Part shown: positions 32,061 through 43,044 of the stretch, one piece after another | How positions within the stretch are numbered: the first letter of the stretch is position 1 | How the letters are laid out: each line of letters begins with the position of its first letter | Assembly (NCBI RefSeq): GCF_001411555.2 | Contig: NC_049909.1 | Location: forward strand, 4,077,875 to 4,141,874 | DNA: 64,000 nucleotides | Source: Juglans regia | Lineage: Eukaryota; Streptophyta; Magnoliopsida; Fagales; Juglandaceae | Direction: 5' to 3' | Position numbers and translations under genes: made by a program | Notes under the pieces: generated by a model | What the model was told of the DNA's origin: nothing | Databases searched by the model: none | The model's input: only the letters and a program-made list of their open reading frames with translations

Positions 32061-32889
32061 TTTCTAATCAGGTCTGATTCTATCTTTTAATTCTTGTATC
32101 TTTATTTTTTACTCTAGGGCTTCCTAGTTCTAGGGTTGCAAAAGAAAAAAAAAATCAAAACAAAAAGTAGGCTGTCGAAATTCTTATGATTTTGGGTTTG
32201 GCTGAAATTTGCATCACCTAGGGCTTCAAAATTCTAGGGTTTCCTACATCTCTAAGTTTGTCAGTTGCTTGGAGTGTCGTTCCATTGATTTTCTTCTACT
32301 TCATTGTCCATGCTTGTGTGTTTGAATTCAATTGTTTGGTTCTCACAATTGAATATTGCTGTTTGTGGTTGAATTAGAGAAAAGAAAAAGAAAGGAAAAG
32401 AAAAGAAAAGAAAAGAAAAGAAAGGAAAAAAAAATTTGAAAAAAAAAAAAAAACAGAAAGAAGAAGAAAAGAGAAGGTGGCGTATTCAAAGTTGCAACAT
32501 AGTTACAATAAAGAGAAAGAAAGTGTTTGTTGATTGAGCTTTTATCATCATAGGAGCTGAATACATCTTTCTAGTTGGTATCTTGTTTTATAATTACTCT
32601 TTCCCTCGTATAAATTCCTTGAGTTTCATATCATTTTATTCCTTCATTGTTTCTTGGATCTATATTACTGGTTGGAATAATACAAGGTTATATTGTCTTG
32701 ATTTAGTTCAACTAGTTCTTAAAGAACTTGAGCTAGAAAACTATTGAGGTAAAAAGCAAGAAAGTGTGAGACTATTATTTGGAAAAAGCCAATTAAGAGT
32801 GAAACACGAGTGGAGTGCCATTATTCGAGGGTAAACACGTACGGGAGTGTGTGAGGTTTTCCACTAACATTCTTTTTGTGCAGCACATT
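32061..32889 (+). other. leader of B'
   Basis: Looks identical to 7291-8119, including the purine tract and the candidate intron (32749-32883). Confidence 0.5.
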
Positions 32890-33667
32890 ATGATGTCTCA
32901 TAGGAGTGACTCATCACCAAAGGGGATGGTACATAACTCATCCCTTCTGTTGCAAGCCATGCAACAACAGTTTGAGAAGTTGAACTTGGTATTGGGTGAA
33001 AGTGAGGGATAGGATGGATCATCAAGATGCGGTAATTAGAATTCTTCATGGCAGGAGAGATAGGAGGCATCTTGAGTTTAGTGTTGAAAATGGGTATGAG
33101 AATGAAGACTATGGTGATTCTCTAGTTACCAGGCATGCACTCAATACAAAAGTTAAGATGGATGATATAGAGCAGCAGAGTGAGAACATTTTTCATACTA
33201 GATACCACATCAACAGCAAGGTATGTAGTATGATCGTTGATTTGAGGAGTTGTATTAATTTGGTTAGCACCACTTTAGTTGAGAAATTGAATTTACCTAT
33301 CTTGAAACACCCTCGACCATACATGTTACTGTGGTTGAGTGATTGTGGAGAGGTTAGGGTAAATAAGCAAGTGCTAGTTTCTTTTTCAATTGGAAATTAC
33401 CAGGATATGGTCCTTTGTGATGTAGTGCCTATGCATGCTGGTCATATTTTGTTGGGGAAGCCATGGCAGTATGATAGGAAGGTGATCCATGATGGGTTAA
33501 GGAACATGTACAGTTTTGAAAAGGATGGAAAAACAATCAAACTTGCTCCTTTAACTCCAACACATGTCCATGGGGATCAATTGAAATTGAAAAGTGAGGT
33601 TGCTCATAAAAGAAAGAGTGAAAATGAGAGTGATCAAAAAAGAAAATGTGAAAAGGATATTGAGTAA
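32890..33667 (+). pseudogene. gag N-terminus and protease region of B'
   Basis: Same frameshift (extra A near 32998) and same terminal TAA as in B and E. Protease motif IVDLRSC. Identical to B up to about 33040 and then about 3 percent different. Confidence 0.75.
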
Positions 33668-34674
33668 ACAAGCAAGAGTGAAAGTGAGAATGTGCTGAAA
33701 AGCAAGAGTGAAGATGAGATTTAGAAGAAAAGAAATAGTGAAACCGAAATGGAGAAAGAGAGAAAAATGAGAGAGAAAAAAGAAGAGGGCGAGAATAAGA
33801 CCTCAAGCACTAGAGAGAATGAGTTGAAAAATAATTGTGAGGTTGAGAGTACAAAAAAAGATGAAGAAAAAGAGTGTAACAGAAAAAAAGAGAGTGAAAA
33901 GAAAAAGAGAGTGGAAAGAAAAGAGAGTGTGAAGAAAGTGAGAGAAAAACAGAGAGAAAAGTGTGTTTTTATGCTGAGGTAAGTCTTAATCCTAACGAAC
34001 TTGACGTATGTTTGCCTAGTATTGTTGTCTCTTTGTTACAGGGATATGAGGTCGTGTTTCCAAGTGGTGTATTTAGTGGATTGCCACCTATTAGGGAGAT
34101 AGAGCACTATATTGATTTTGTGCCAGGTGCAACAATTCATAACCGACCTTTCTTGGAAGAACATGAGTCATTGACACACTTAAATGGACAAGGTAAGTTG
34201 TTGACTATAATGCATGCTAAGCGGGAGGATTGTATTGAGACTTTTCCTCATGTATTCAAATACACACAAGGTATGGAAACTTTTGTGGTTGATGCTTTAG
34301 CAAGAAGGTATGTCCTTATCTTCATTTTAGATGCAAAATTGTTGAAACTTGAATATGATAAGGAATTGCATGCTAATGATGATGACTTTGCTAGTGTGTA
34401 TGGAACATGTGAGAAAGCATCGTTTGGTAAGTTCTATAAACTAGATTGGTACTTGTTTAGAAAGAATAGATTTTGTATACCTACTAGTTTTATGCGTAAG
34501 TTGCTTGTGTGTGATGGACATGGTGGTTTGTTGGGTAACCATGGTGTAAGGAAGACTTTTGTTGTGTTGCATGAAAGTTTGTGGGAATATCATTTGCCTT
34601 TCAATGACGTGTTGCATGAATGTTTGTGGATGTATCAATTGTCATTCATTGATGTGTTTCATGAACATTTGTGA
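33668..34674 (+). pseudogene. charged stretch, pre-RT motif and post-RNase H region of B'
   Basis: Open pieces 33749-33982 and 33961-34674. PNELDVCLPS, GLPPIREIEHYIDFVPGA and NRP, then VDALARRYV and the HH half of the zinc finger, then three repeat units and a TGA in the third. Same deletions as in the other copies. Confidence 0.75.
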
Positions 34675-34800
34675 GAGTATCATTTGCCATACATTGACTT
34701 GCTGCATAAACGTTTGCAGGACTATCATTTGTCTTTCATTGAGTTTGCATATAATTGGAGTAGTCATTCTGGTGTCATGAAAACTTTAGACATTTTGCAT
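34567..34800 (+). repeat. 45-bp coding repeat of B' (four units)
   Basis: Units start near 34567, 34612, 34657 and 34702; the last is the long form with EFAYNWSSHSGVMK. TGA replaces the Trp codon in unit three. Confidence 0.8.
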
Positions 34801-35348
34801 GAACAATTATGTTGGTCTAAGATGAAGAGATATGTCAATCGCATTTGTGGCAGGTGCATTACATGCAGAAAGGCCAAATTTAAGCTTTTGCCACTTGGGT
34901 TGTCTACACTCTTACCTATTCCTAGTGAGTCATGTGTAGACATATCTATGGACTTTGTTTTGGGGCTGCCTGGGAAAGAAAGTAATAGAGATTCTATTTT
35001 TATGGTTGTGGATGGATTTATAGAGTTTGCATATAATAGGACCATGCATACTACCACTTTATATTCTCCTTTCGAATTGTTTATAGACTTAATCCATTTA
35101 CTCCTTTAGATTTAATGTCTTTATCTGTTGCCAACAGGAGTAGCTACGATGGATTTTTTCAATTTCTTGAAGAAATTAATGATAATGCATATGAAATTAA
35201 TGATAATGTTACTAACATTTTTCCCTTTGATCCAAGTGGAGATTCGAGGTCGAATCCTTTTGAGGAGAGGGGGAATGATGGGAACCAAGGTGGGTCTAGT
35301 CTTAAAGATATGTTTCAAGTTCCAGATGGGCCAAATACAAAGGCTTAA
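34684..35348 (+). pseudogene. integrase zinc-finger half and tail of B'
   Basis: 34684-35109 then, after a one-base loss near 35073, 35115-35348. CGRCITCRKAK, VDISMDFVLGLP, IEFAYNRTMH, tail, and an end inside the LTR. Integrase core missing. Confidence 0.75.
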
Positions 35349-35992
35349 ACGATGCAGATTATGCTTTGATTCATTTCATAAGCTATGGAAAGGGCAACAA
35401 CATGACTTATAGGCTTTGGGCACTTGAAGGCTTTCAACTTATTTAATTAATTTCAAGGACCTATTTTATTTGCTTAGAATAATTGGGTTTATGCCTATGT
35501 AAGGGCATGTTGAGAAAATTATTATTTTATTGAACTAGGGTTAGGGTTACTGTAGCTGAGTTACTGTAGCGTCGTACTGTAGCCGCGGCACTGTTCACTC
35601 AGGGGTATTTTTGGAAGATGGGGTTTTATTTAATCTAGGGTTTTAATTAGGTTTTGGTTTAAATACTGTTTGTAGCCTCATTTTCAGAAGTTTATGAAGT
35701 TTATGAAATTTGATGAATTTATTCATTGTGAGTTGAGTTTTACTCATCTTATTCTTAATTGAACTTTTGAACTTATCAAAGGTAAATCACAACCTTTATG
35801 ACATTCCTCCTTTGTAATCTGGGTTCTTGAGACGGGTTTTTCAACGGATCTAGATTTTAATATAATCTAGGTTCTTGAAACGAGTTCTCATCGGGTCTAT
35901 GTTCTCCATCCATTGACATGATTTTGGCTTTCTTGGAGAGTTTTCAAATTGATTGTGGGTTCAAGGGATTTCTTTCCCGCGGGTTCATATCA
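35276..35992 (+). repeat. shared middle LTR (3' of B', 5' of E)
   Basis: 717 bp. PPT GAGGAGAGGGGGAA lies directly before it and PBS TGGTATCAGAGCAATG two bases after it. Confidence 0.88.
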
Positions 35993-35994
35993 TT

Positions 35995-36010
35995 TGGTAT
36001 CAGAGCAATG
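35995..36010 (+). other. primer binding site of E
   Basis: TGGTATCAGAGCAATG, closest to the tRNA-iMet complement among the copies for the first 12 bases. Confidence 0.85.
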
Positions 36011-36840
36011 TTTCTAATCAGGTCTGATTCTATCTTTTAATTCTTGTATCTTTATTTTTTATTCTAGGGCTTCCTAGTTCTAGGGTTGCAAAAGAAAAAA
36101 AAAAATCAAAACAAAAAGTAGGCTGTCGAAATTCTTATGATTTTGGGTTTGGCTGAAATTTGCATCACCTAGGGCTTCAAAATTCTAGGGTTTCCTGCAT
36201 CTCTAAGTTTGTCAGTTGCTTGGAGTGTCGTTCCATTGATTTTCTTCTACTTCATTGTCCATGCTTGTGTGTTTGAATTCAATTGTTTGGTTCTCACAAT
36301 TGAATATTGCTGTTTGTGGTTGAATTAGAGAAAAGAAAAAGAAAGGAAAGGAAAAGAAAAGAAAAGAAAAGAAAGGGAAAAAAAATTTGAAAAAAAAAAA
36401 AAAACAGAAAGAAGAAGAAAAGAGAAAGTGGCGTATTCAAAGTTGCTACATAGTTACAATAAAGAGAAAGAAAGTGTTTGTTGATTGAGCTTTTATCATC
36501 ATAGGAGCTGAATACATCTTTCTAGTTGGTATCTTGTTTTATAATTACTCTTTCCCTCGTATAAATTCCTTGAGTCTCATGTCATTTTATTCCTTCATTG
36601 TTTCTTGGATCTATATTACTGGTTGGAATAATACAAGGTTATATTGTCTTGATTTAGTTCAACTAGTTCTTAAAGAACATGAACTAGAAAACTATTGAGG
36701 TAAAAAGCAAGAAAGTGTGAGACTATTATCTAGAAAAAGCCAATTAAGAGTGAAACACAAGTGAAGTGCCATTATTCGAGTGTAAATACGTAAGGGAGTG
36801 TGTGAGGTTTTCTACTAACATTCTTTTTGTGCAGCACATT
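36011..36840 (+). other. leader of E
   Basis: Purine tract at about 36328-36425; candidate intron 36700-36834. Confidence 0.5.
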
Positions 36841-37618
36841 ATGATGTGTCATAGGAGTGACTCATCACCAAAGGGGATGGTACATAACTCATCCCTTCTG
36901 TTGCAAGCCATGCAACAACAGTTTGAGAAGTTGAACTTGGTATTGGGTGAAAGTGAGGGATAGGATGGATCATCAAGATGCGGTAATTAGAAATCTTCAT
37001 GGCAGGAGAGATAGGAGGCATCTTGAGTTTAGTGTTGAAAATGGGTATGAGAATGAAGACTATGGTGATTCTCTAGTTACCAGGCATGCACTCAATACAA
37101 AAGTTAAGATGGATGATATAGAGCAGCAGAGTGAGAACATTTTTCATACTAGATACCACATCAACAGCAAGGTATGTAGTATGATCGTTGATTTGAGGAG
37201 TTGTATTAATTTGGCTAGCACCACTTTAGTTGAGAAATTGAATTTACCTATCTTGAAACACCCTAGACCATACATGTTACATTGGTTGAGTGATTGTGGG
37301 GAGGTTAGGGTAAATAAGCAAGTGCTAGTTTCTTTTTCAATTGGAAATTACCAGGATATGGTCCTTTGTGATGTAGTGCCTATGCATGCTGGTCATATTT
37401 TGTTGGGGAAGCCATGGCAGTATGATAGGAAGGTGATCCATGATGGGTTAAGGAACATGTACAGTTTTGAAAAGGATGGAAAAACAATCAAACTTGCTCC
37501 TTTAACTCCAACACATGTCCATGGGGATCAATTGAAATTGAAAAGTGAGGTTGCTCATAAAAGAAAGAGTGAAAATGAGAGTGATCAAAAAAGAAAATGT
37601 GAAAAGGATATTGAGTAA
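36841..37618 (+). pseudogene. gag N-terminus and protease region of E
   Basis: ATG 36841 (MMCHRSD, one residue change), then the shared extra-A frameshift near 36949, sense continuing at 36947-37618 to the shared TAA. Protease motif IVDLRSC. Confidence 0.75.
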
Positions 37619-38662
37619 ACAAGCAAGAGTGAAAGTGAGAATGAGCTGGAAAGCAAGAGTGAAGATGAGATTTAGAAGAAGAGAAATAGTGAGACCGAAA
37701 TGGAGAAAGAGAGAAAAATGAGAGAGAAAAAAGAAGAGGGCGAGAATAAGACCTCAAGCACTAGAGAGAATGAGTTGAAAAATAATTGTGAGGTCGAGAG
37801 TACAAAAAAAGATGAAGAAAAAGAGAGTGACAGAAAAAAAAAGAGTGAAAAGAAAAAAGAGTGTGAAGGGGAAAAAGAGAGTGAAAAAGAAAAAGAGAGT
37901 GGAAAGAAAAGAGAGTGTGAAGAAAGTGAGAGAAAAACAGAGAGAAAAGTGTGTTTTTATGCTAAGGCAAATCTTAATCCTAACGAACTTGACGTATGTT
38001 TGCCTAGTATTGTTGTCTCTTTGTTACAGGGATTTGAGGTCGTGTTTCCAAGTGGTGTATTTAGTGGATTGCCACCTATTAGGGAGATAGAGCACTATAT
38101 TGATTTTGTGCCAGGTGCAACAATTCATAACCGACCTTTCTTGGAAGAACATGAGTCATTGACACACTTAAGTGGACAAGGTAAGTTGTTGACTATAATG
38201 CGTGCTAAGCGGGAGGATTGTATTGAGACTTTTCCTCATGTATTCAAATACACACAAGGTATGGAAACTTTTGTGGTTGATGCTTTAGCAAGAAGGTATG
38301 TCCTTATCTTCATTTTAGATGCAAAATTGTTGAAACTTGAATATGATAAGGAATTGCATGCTAATGATGATGACTTTGCTAGTGTGTATGGAACATGTGA
38401 GAAAGCATCGTTTGGTAAGTTCTATAAACTAGATTGGTACTTGTTTAGAAAGAATAGATTTTGTATACCTACTAGTTTTATGCGTAAGTTGCTTGTGTGT
38501 GATGGACATGGTGGTTTGTTGGGTAACCATGGTGTAAGGAAGACTTTTGTTGTGTTGCATGAAAGTTTGTGGGAATATCATTTGCCTTTCAATGACGTGT
38601 TGCATGAATGTTTGTGGATGTATCAATTGTCATTCATTGATGTGTTTCATGAACATTTGTGA
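37619..38662 (+). pseudogene. charged stretch to repeats of E, 320-codon open segment
   Basis: 37700-38662 stays open where B and B' are frameshifted: E keeps an extra GAGTGTGAAGGGG... segment in the charged stretch and the full SERKTERKVCFYAKA link into PNELDVCLPS. Then GLPPIREIEHYIDFVPGA, NRP, VDALARRYV, HH half of the zinc finger, repeats and TGA in unit three. Confidence 0.75.
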
Positions 38663-38790
38663 GAGTATCATTTGCCATACATTGACTTGCTGCATAAACG
38701 TTTGCAGGACTATCATTTGTCTTTCATTGAGTTTGCATATAATTGGAGTAGTCATTCTGGTGTCATGAAAACTTTAGACATTTTGCATGA
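38555..38790 (+). repeat. 45-bp coding repeat of E (four units)
   Basis: Looks identical in unit number, order and stop codon to B' (34567-34800). Confidence 0.8.
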
Positions 38791-39343
38791 ACAATTATGT
38801 TGGTCTAAGATGAAGAGATATGTCAATCGCATTTGTGGCAGGTGCATTACATGCAGAAAGGCCAAATTTAAGCTTTTGCCACTTGGGTTGTCTACACTCT
38901 TACCTATTCCTAGTGAGTCATGTGTAGACATATCTATGGACTTTGTTTTGGGGCTGCCTGGGAAAGAAAGTAATAGAGATTCTATTTTTATGGTTGTGGA
39001 TGGATTTATAGAGTTTGCCTATAATAGGACCATGCATACTACCACTTTATATTCTCCTTTCGAAATTGTTTATAGACTTAATCCATTTACTCATTTAGAT
39101 TTAATGTCTTTATCTGTTGCCAACAGGAGTAGCTTCGATGGATTTTTTCAATTTCTTGAAGAAATTAATGATAATGCATATGAAATTAATGATAATGTTA
39201 CTAACATTTTTCCCTTTGATCCAAGTGGAGATTCGAGGTCGAATCCTTTTGAGGAGAGGGGGAATGATGGGAACCAAGGTGGGTCTAGTCTTAAAGATAT
39301 GTTTCAAGTTCCAGATGGGCCAAATACAAGTTCAAAGGCTTAA
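38672..39343 (+). pseudogene. integrase zinc-finger half and tail of E
   Basis: Open for 223 codons: repeat unit four, CGRCITCRKAK, VDISMDFVLGLP, IEFAYNRTMHTTTLYSPFEIV, FLEEINDNAYEIND, then across the PPT (39251-39264) into the LTR. The one-base loss of B' is absent here. Confidence 0.75.
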
Positions 39344-39987
39344 ACGATGAAGATTATGCTTTGATTCATTTCATAAGTTATGGAAAGGGCAACAACATGA
39401 CTTATAGGCTTTGGGCACTTGAAGGCTTTCAACTTATTTAATTAATTTCAATGACCTATTTTATTTGCTTAGAATAATTGGGTTTATGCCCATGTAAGGG
39501 CATGTTGAGAAAATTATTATTTTATTGAACTAGGGTTAGGGTTACTGTAGCTTAGTTACTGTAGCGTCGTACTGTAGCCGCGGCAGTGTTCACTCAGGGG
39601 TATTTTTGGAAGATGGGGTTTTATTTTATCTAGGGTTTTAATTAGTTTTTGGTTTAAATACTTTTTGTAGCCTCATTTTCAGAAGTTTATGAAGTTTATG
39701 AAATTTGATGAATTTATTCATTGTGAGTTGAGTTTTACTCCTCTTGTTCTTAATTGAACTTTTGAACTTATCAAAGGTAAATCACAACCTTTGTGACATT
39801 CCTCCTTTGTAATCTGGGTTCTTGAGACGGGTTCTTCAACGGGTCTAGATTTTAATATAATCTAGGTTCTTGAAACGAGTTCTCATCGGGTCTAGGTTTT
39901 CCATCCATTGACATGATTTTAGTTTTCTTGGAGAGTTTTCAAATTGACTGTGGGTTCAAGGGATTTCTTTCCTGCGGGTTCATATCA
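39265..39987 (+). repeat. 3' LTR of E
   Basis: 723 bp, TGATGGGAACC to GTTCATATCA, followed by GAAG. Confidence 0.88.
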
Positions 39988-39991
39988 GAAG

Positions 39992-40960
39992 GGTATTTTG
40001 AGCTGCTAGAAGACAATAATGTCTTTCAAAAAATGGCATAAAAATTTTGGGCTAGGGGTTGTTCAGTCCATTGCACACAATGGCACACGTGTGTGCCGAT
40101 TGGTATGGGTTTTTTTGACATGGCATTACCCTTAATGGCATGTGTGAAGATTTATTTAGTGTTCTAATATGATCTAAGAAGGATGCCACTAAATAATAAA
40201 ATAAGAAAATTTCAAATAAAAAATGCTAAAAAGATTAAGAAGGAAAATTAAGCTCAAAATATGGTTTAAAGATCACTAATCATGAGTAAGTTGATTAATG
40301 TCCTTAACTCTAGTTAGAAGCTTAATTATGGACAATTGGGAGTCCTACGGGGCATGGGGTACTTTTTGGATTGAGGAAAACTAATAGTATGGTATATGTG
40401 GGCTTCAATTAGAAGGGTGAAAATGCAAGGCAATGCTTTGGGCTTGTTGGGCTTAAAAGGCAATGAGATGGAGTTGCATGGTTTATGGGCTTTGGGTGTA
40501 GGTTGATGGGAGGCCTTGGTTCCAGATTTTAAGAGGTCATGAGAGTCCTCAAGATCCACAAAGATGAGATTTGAAAGACTTACCTTATCATAAATAGGCC
40601 ATGGGTCAATGCTCACACCAAGTTGGGACCAAAAGGTCTTATGCCTTCCTCACAGTTGGGCCAAATCTTTCTAAGACTATCCCACAAAGACTTGAACTCT
40701 TACAAGGCTTGGTTCAAGACTTCTAAGTCTTAGCCCATAACATTCTAAGGGCTTAAGGGCCTTAAATGTAGTACTAATGGGCTTGCTTACTAAACCACTA
40801 ATGACACTATAATAAAAGTAACTAACCCTCTTAAAAGAAAATAAAAGTAAATTTTATGCTAAAAAAAATTATAAAGTCCAAAAATATAATATAGTATTTT
40901 AAACTCATTCTTAGAGAGATTAAGGGTTAATCCTAATGGGTAATTAGGTGGGGTGTTATA
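39992..40960 (-). repeat. LTR K, right part
   Basis: Noncoding AT-rich sequence that continues 30634-31319 once B'-E is removed. Its right end GGGGTGTTATA looks like the start of a minus-oriented LTR (consensus TGTAACACCCC). No gene seen; a frame at 40326-40616 has no recognisable motif. Confidence 0.4.
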
Positions 40961-41146
40961 GAGTCTAACTCATTTAATAAATAATAAATCAGATTTAATC
41001 TAATTATTGAGATTAATTAAAACTCCTAATCAAGTTCAATAATTTATCGCTCATGAGCTTATCCAATATGGCTCATTTAATAAAATTTAGGTCCAATAAA
41101 AATTATTAATATTCTAACTTTAGAACTATTGGGCTGGGTCATTACA
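40961..41146 (-). repeat. truncated 3' LTR of element F
   Basis: GAGTCTAACTCATTTAATAA to GGGTCATTACA, matching 44395-44574. Only the terminal 186 bases of the LTR remain. It is followed by GACTCCCCTCCT, a PPT on the minus strand (41147-41158). Confidence 0.65.
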
Positions 41147-41471
41147 GACTCCCCTCCTAATAAAATTTCTATTCTCGAAATTTGCTAGACCTCAAATAAC
41201 TTGCATACTTATCCACCACATGTTTTTCATGTCGCTTTACTCCTCAATCATTTAGTTGAACCTAATTTCAAAACATTTCGATCGTCTCATATTTTGGTTT
41301 GATGCCTCCCTAATCCTTTAGGCATACACATTAGCACACTATGTGTTAACCATCACACACTCCAAATTCAATTCAAACCAAAAAAAATATAAACCTTAAC
41401 AATGTGATTGATTTAAAAGTCTAATAATAAATTCACCCAACAATCATCTTAACTCCACAAGTAGTAATTAA

Positions 41472-41669
41472 GGTGCGGTTTAGATAGTAAGATGAGATGA
41501 GATTGTTTTAGATAAAAGTTGAATAAAATATTGATAGAATATTATTTTTTAATATTATTATTGTTTTGAGATTTGAAAATTTTGAATTGTTTAATATATT
41601 TTGTGTGGAAATTTGAGAAAGTTGTAATAATGAGATGAGATGAAACACTTTCACCATCCAGACGGGGCC
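41472..41669. mobile_element. Tourist-like MITE, copy 1
   Basis: 198 bp, ends GGTGCGGTTTAGATAGT and (reverse complement) GGCCCCGTCTGGATGGT, flanked by TAA on both sides (41469-41471, 41670-41672). TAA duplication and GGCC..GTTTGG-type ends fit PIF/Harbinger Tourist elements. Subterminal GATGAGATGAGAT repeats. Confidence 0.7.
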
Positions 41670-42313
41670 TAAAATTCTCCGTATAAAATAATATATAAAA
41701 CTCATCATAACGTAAACATACTTAACATAAGATTTTTCATAAAATAATTCATGCTGAAAATTTAAAATCATGACTATTCATACGTATGCTATGACATACA
41801 TGATTTATCTTGGCTTACCTGACTTATCTTACTTATTATACTGGTCCACACACTTTATCCTATGTGCAAGGTTGTGCACCGGCCTCACGTCCCACAGCTG
41901 CAAGGGGAGCCCCTGATTGTATTCTGGCATAATATGGTGGACCACGATTGAGTTTGTGGCTTGCACATCTACCCTGAAACTATTTTGCGTACACTTAATA
42001 TTATGAAAGCTTATGTATCTTATGCAATGTGAGATGCATGAGATGCATAATACATGCATAACAATGATACGTGGAATGAATCATGATGAATGACGTGCTT
42101 CCAAAATATCATGATATGCGTGGTACATAAACATTGGCTTCCAGAGAACTGACTTTAATAATAATATAGATAATTAGCTAATGTATGATAATCCTAATTT
42201 ATGATCAATCTACTTATCTCGTAGCGTTAATCCAATATTTCCGATGTGATTGATTTAAAAGTCTAATAATAAATTCACCCAACAATCATCTTAACTCCAC
42301 AAGTAGTAATTAA

Positions 42314-42511
42314 GGTGCGGTTTAGATAGTAAGATGAGATGAGATTGTTTTAGATAAAAGTTGAATAAAATATTGATAGTATATTATTTTTTAATATTAT
42401 TATTGTTTTGAGATTTGAAAATTTTGAATTGTTTAATATATTTTGTGTGGAAATTTAAGAAAGTTGTAATAATGAGATGAGATGAAACACTTTCACCATC
42501 CAGACGGGGCC
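42314..42511. mobile_element. Tourist-like MITE, copy 2 (by duplication)
   Basis: Same as 41472-41669 with two base differences seen, flanked by the same bases well beyond the TAA, so it arose by the tandem duplication and not by a second insertion. Confidence 0.7.
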
Positions 42512-43044
42512 TAAAATTCTCCGTATAAAATAATATATAAAACTCTCCACATAAAATAATAACCTTATTTAAACAATAACACAAAACTCTCCAAAGTTTA
42601 GATCCTAAATCTTACAACTAGTGTTAGAAGATAAAACACTATACGCTATACATAAATCTATGTCATGACTTCAAAAATCCTCTCAATTCATTCTTAATTT
42701 TCTCAGATAAAGCTCCACAAAATATAAGACTATCTCCTCCTAAACATATGCACCATTAATCTTAAAAGCAAAACTTCCTATCCCCACCTTCAGAAACTTC
42801 TATATTTTATGCTCTACAACTCTTTTACGTAGTAAGTGAATGCATTTAAAAACATCTTTGAAACTTAATTATAACAACAAAACAGTAATGGTTCAATATA
42901 CTTACTACAGAGTAGGACATGCCTAGGGGAGACTTTGGCTTAGATGATTATATTTTTTTTAAAACAATTTTATATTTGAAAAATTTTTCCTTTTCTTTTT
43001 TTTGAAATGTCTATAGAATATTCAACCTAGGCTCTATTACCAAT

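Larger units (their letters stand above)
31320..39987 (+). mobile_element. Tandem elements B' and E sharing a middle LTR
   Basis: LTR 31320-32042, internal, LTR 35276-35992, internal, LTR 39265-39987. The middle LTR is preceded by a PPT (35262-35275) and followed by a PBS (35995), so it serves both elements. GAAG occurs at 31316-31319 and 39988-39991, consistent with one insertion later expanded by unequal recombination. B' and E are nearly identical in their 3' halves. Confidence 0.88.
41147..43044 (-). mobile_element. residual internal region of element F, with tandem duplication
   Basis: No coding sequence remains. PPT at 41147-41158 and PBS (minus TGGTAATAGAGCCTAGG, about 43026-43042) mark its ends. 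41402-42243 and 42244-43967 are two copies of one unit that spans the internal/LTR junction; the first lacks about 880 bp. The rest (42546-43025) is AT-rich with no signal. Confidence 0.6.

Noticed and set aside
40326..40616. 96-codon minus-strand ORF
   Set aside because: No similarity I recognise, and it lies in LTR K sequence between transposon ends.
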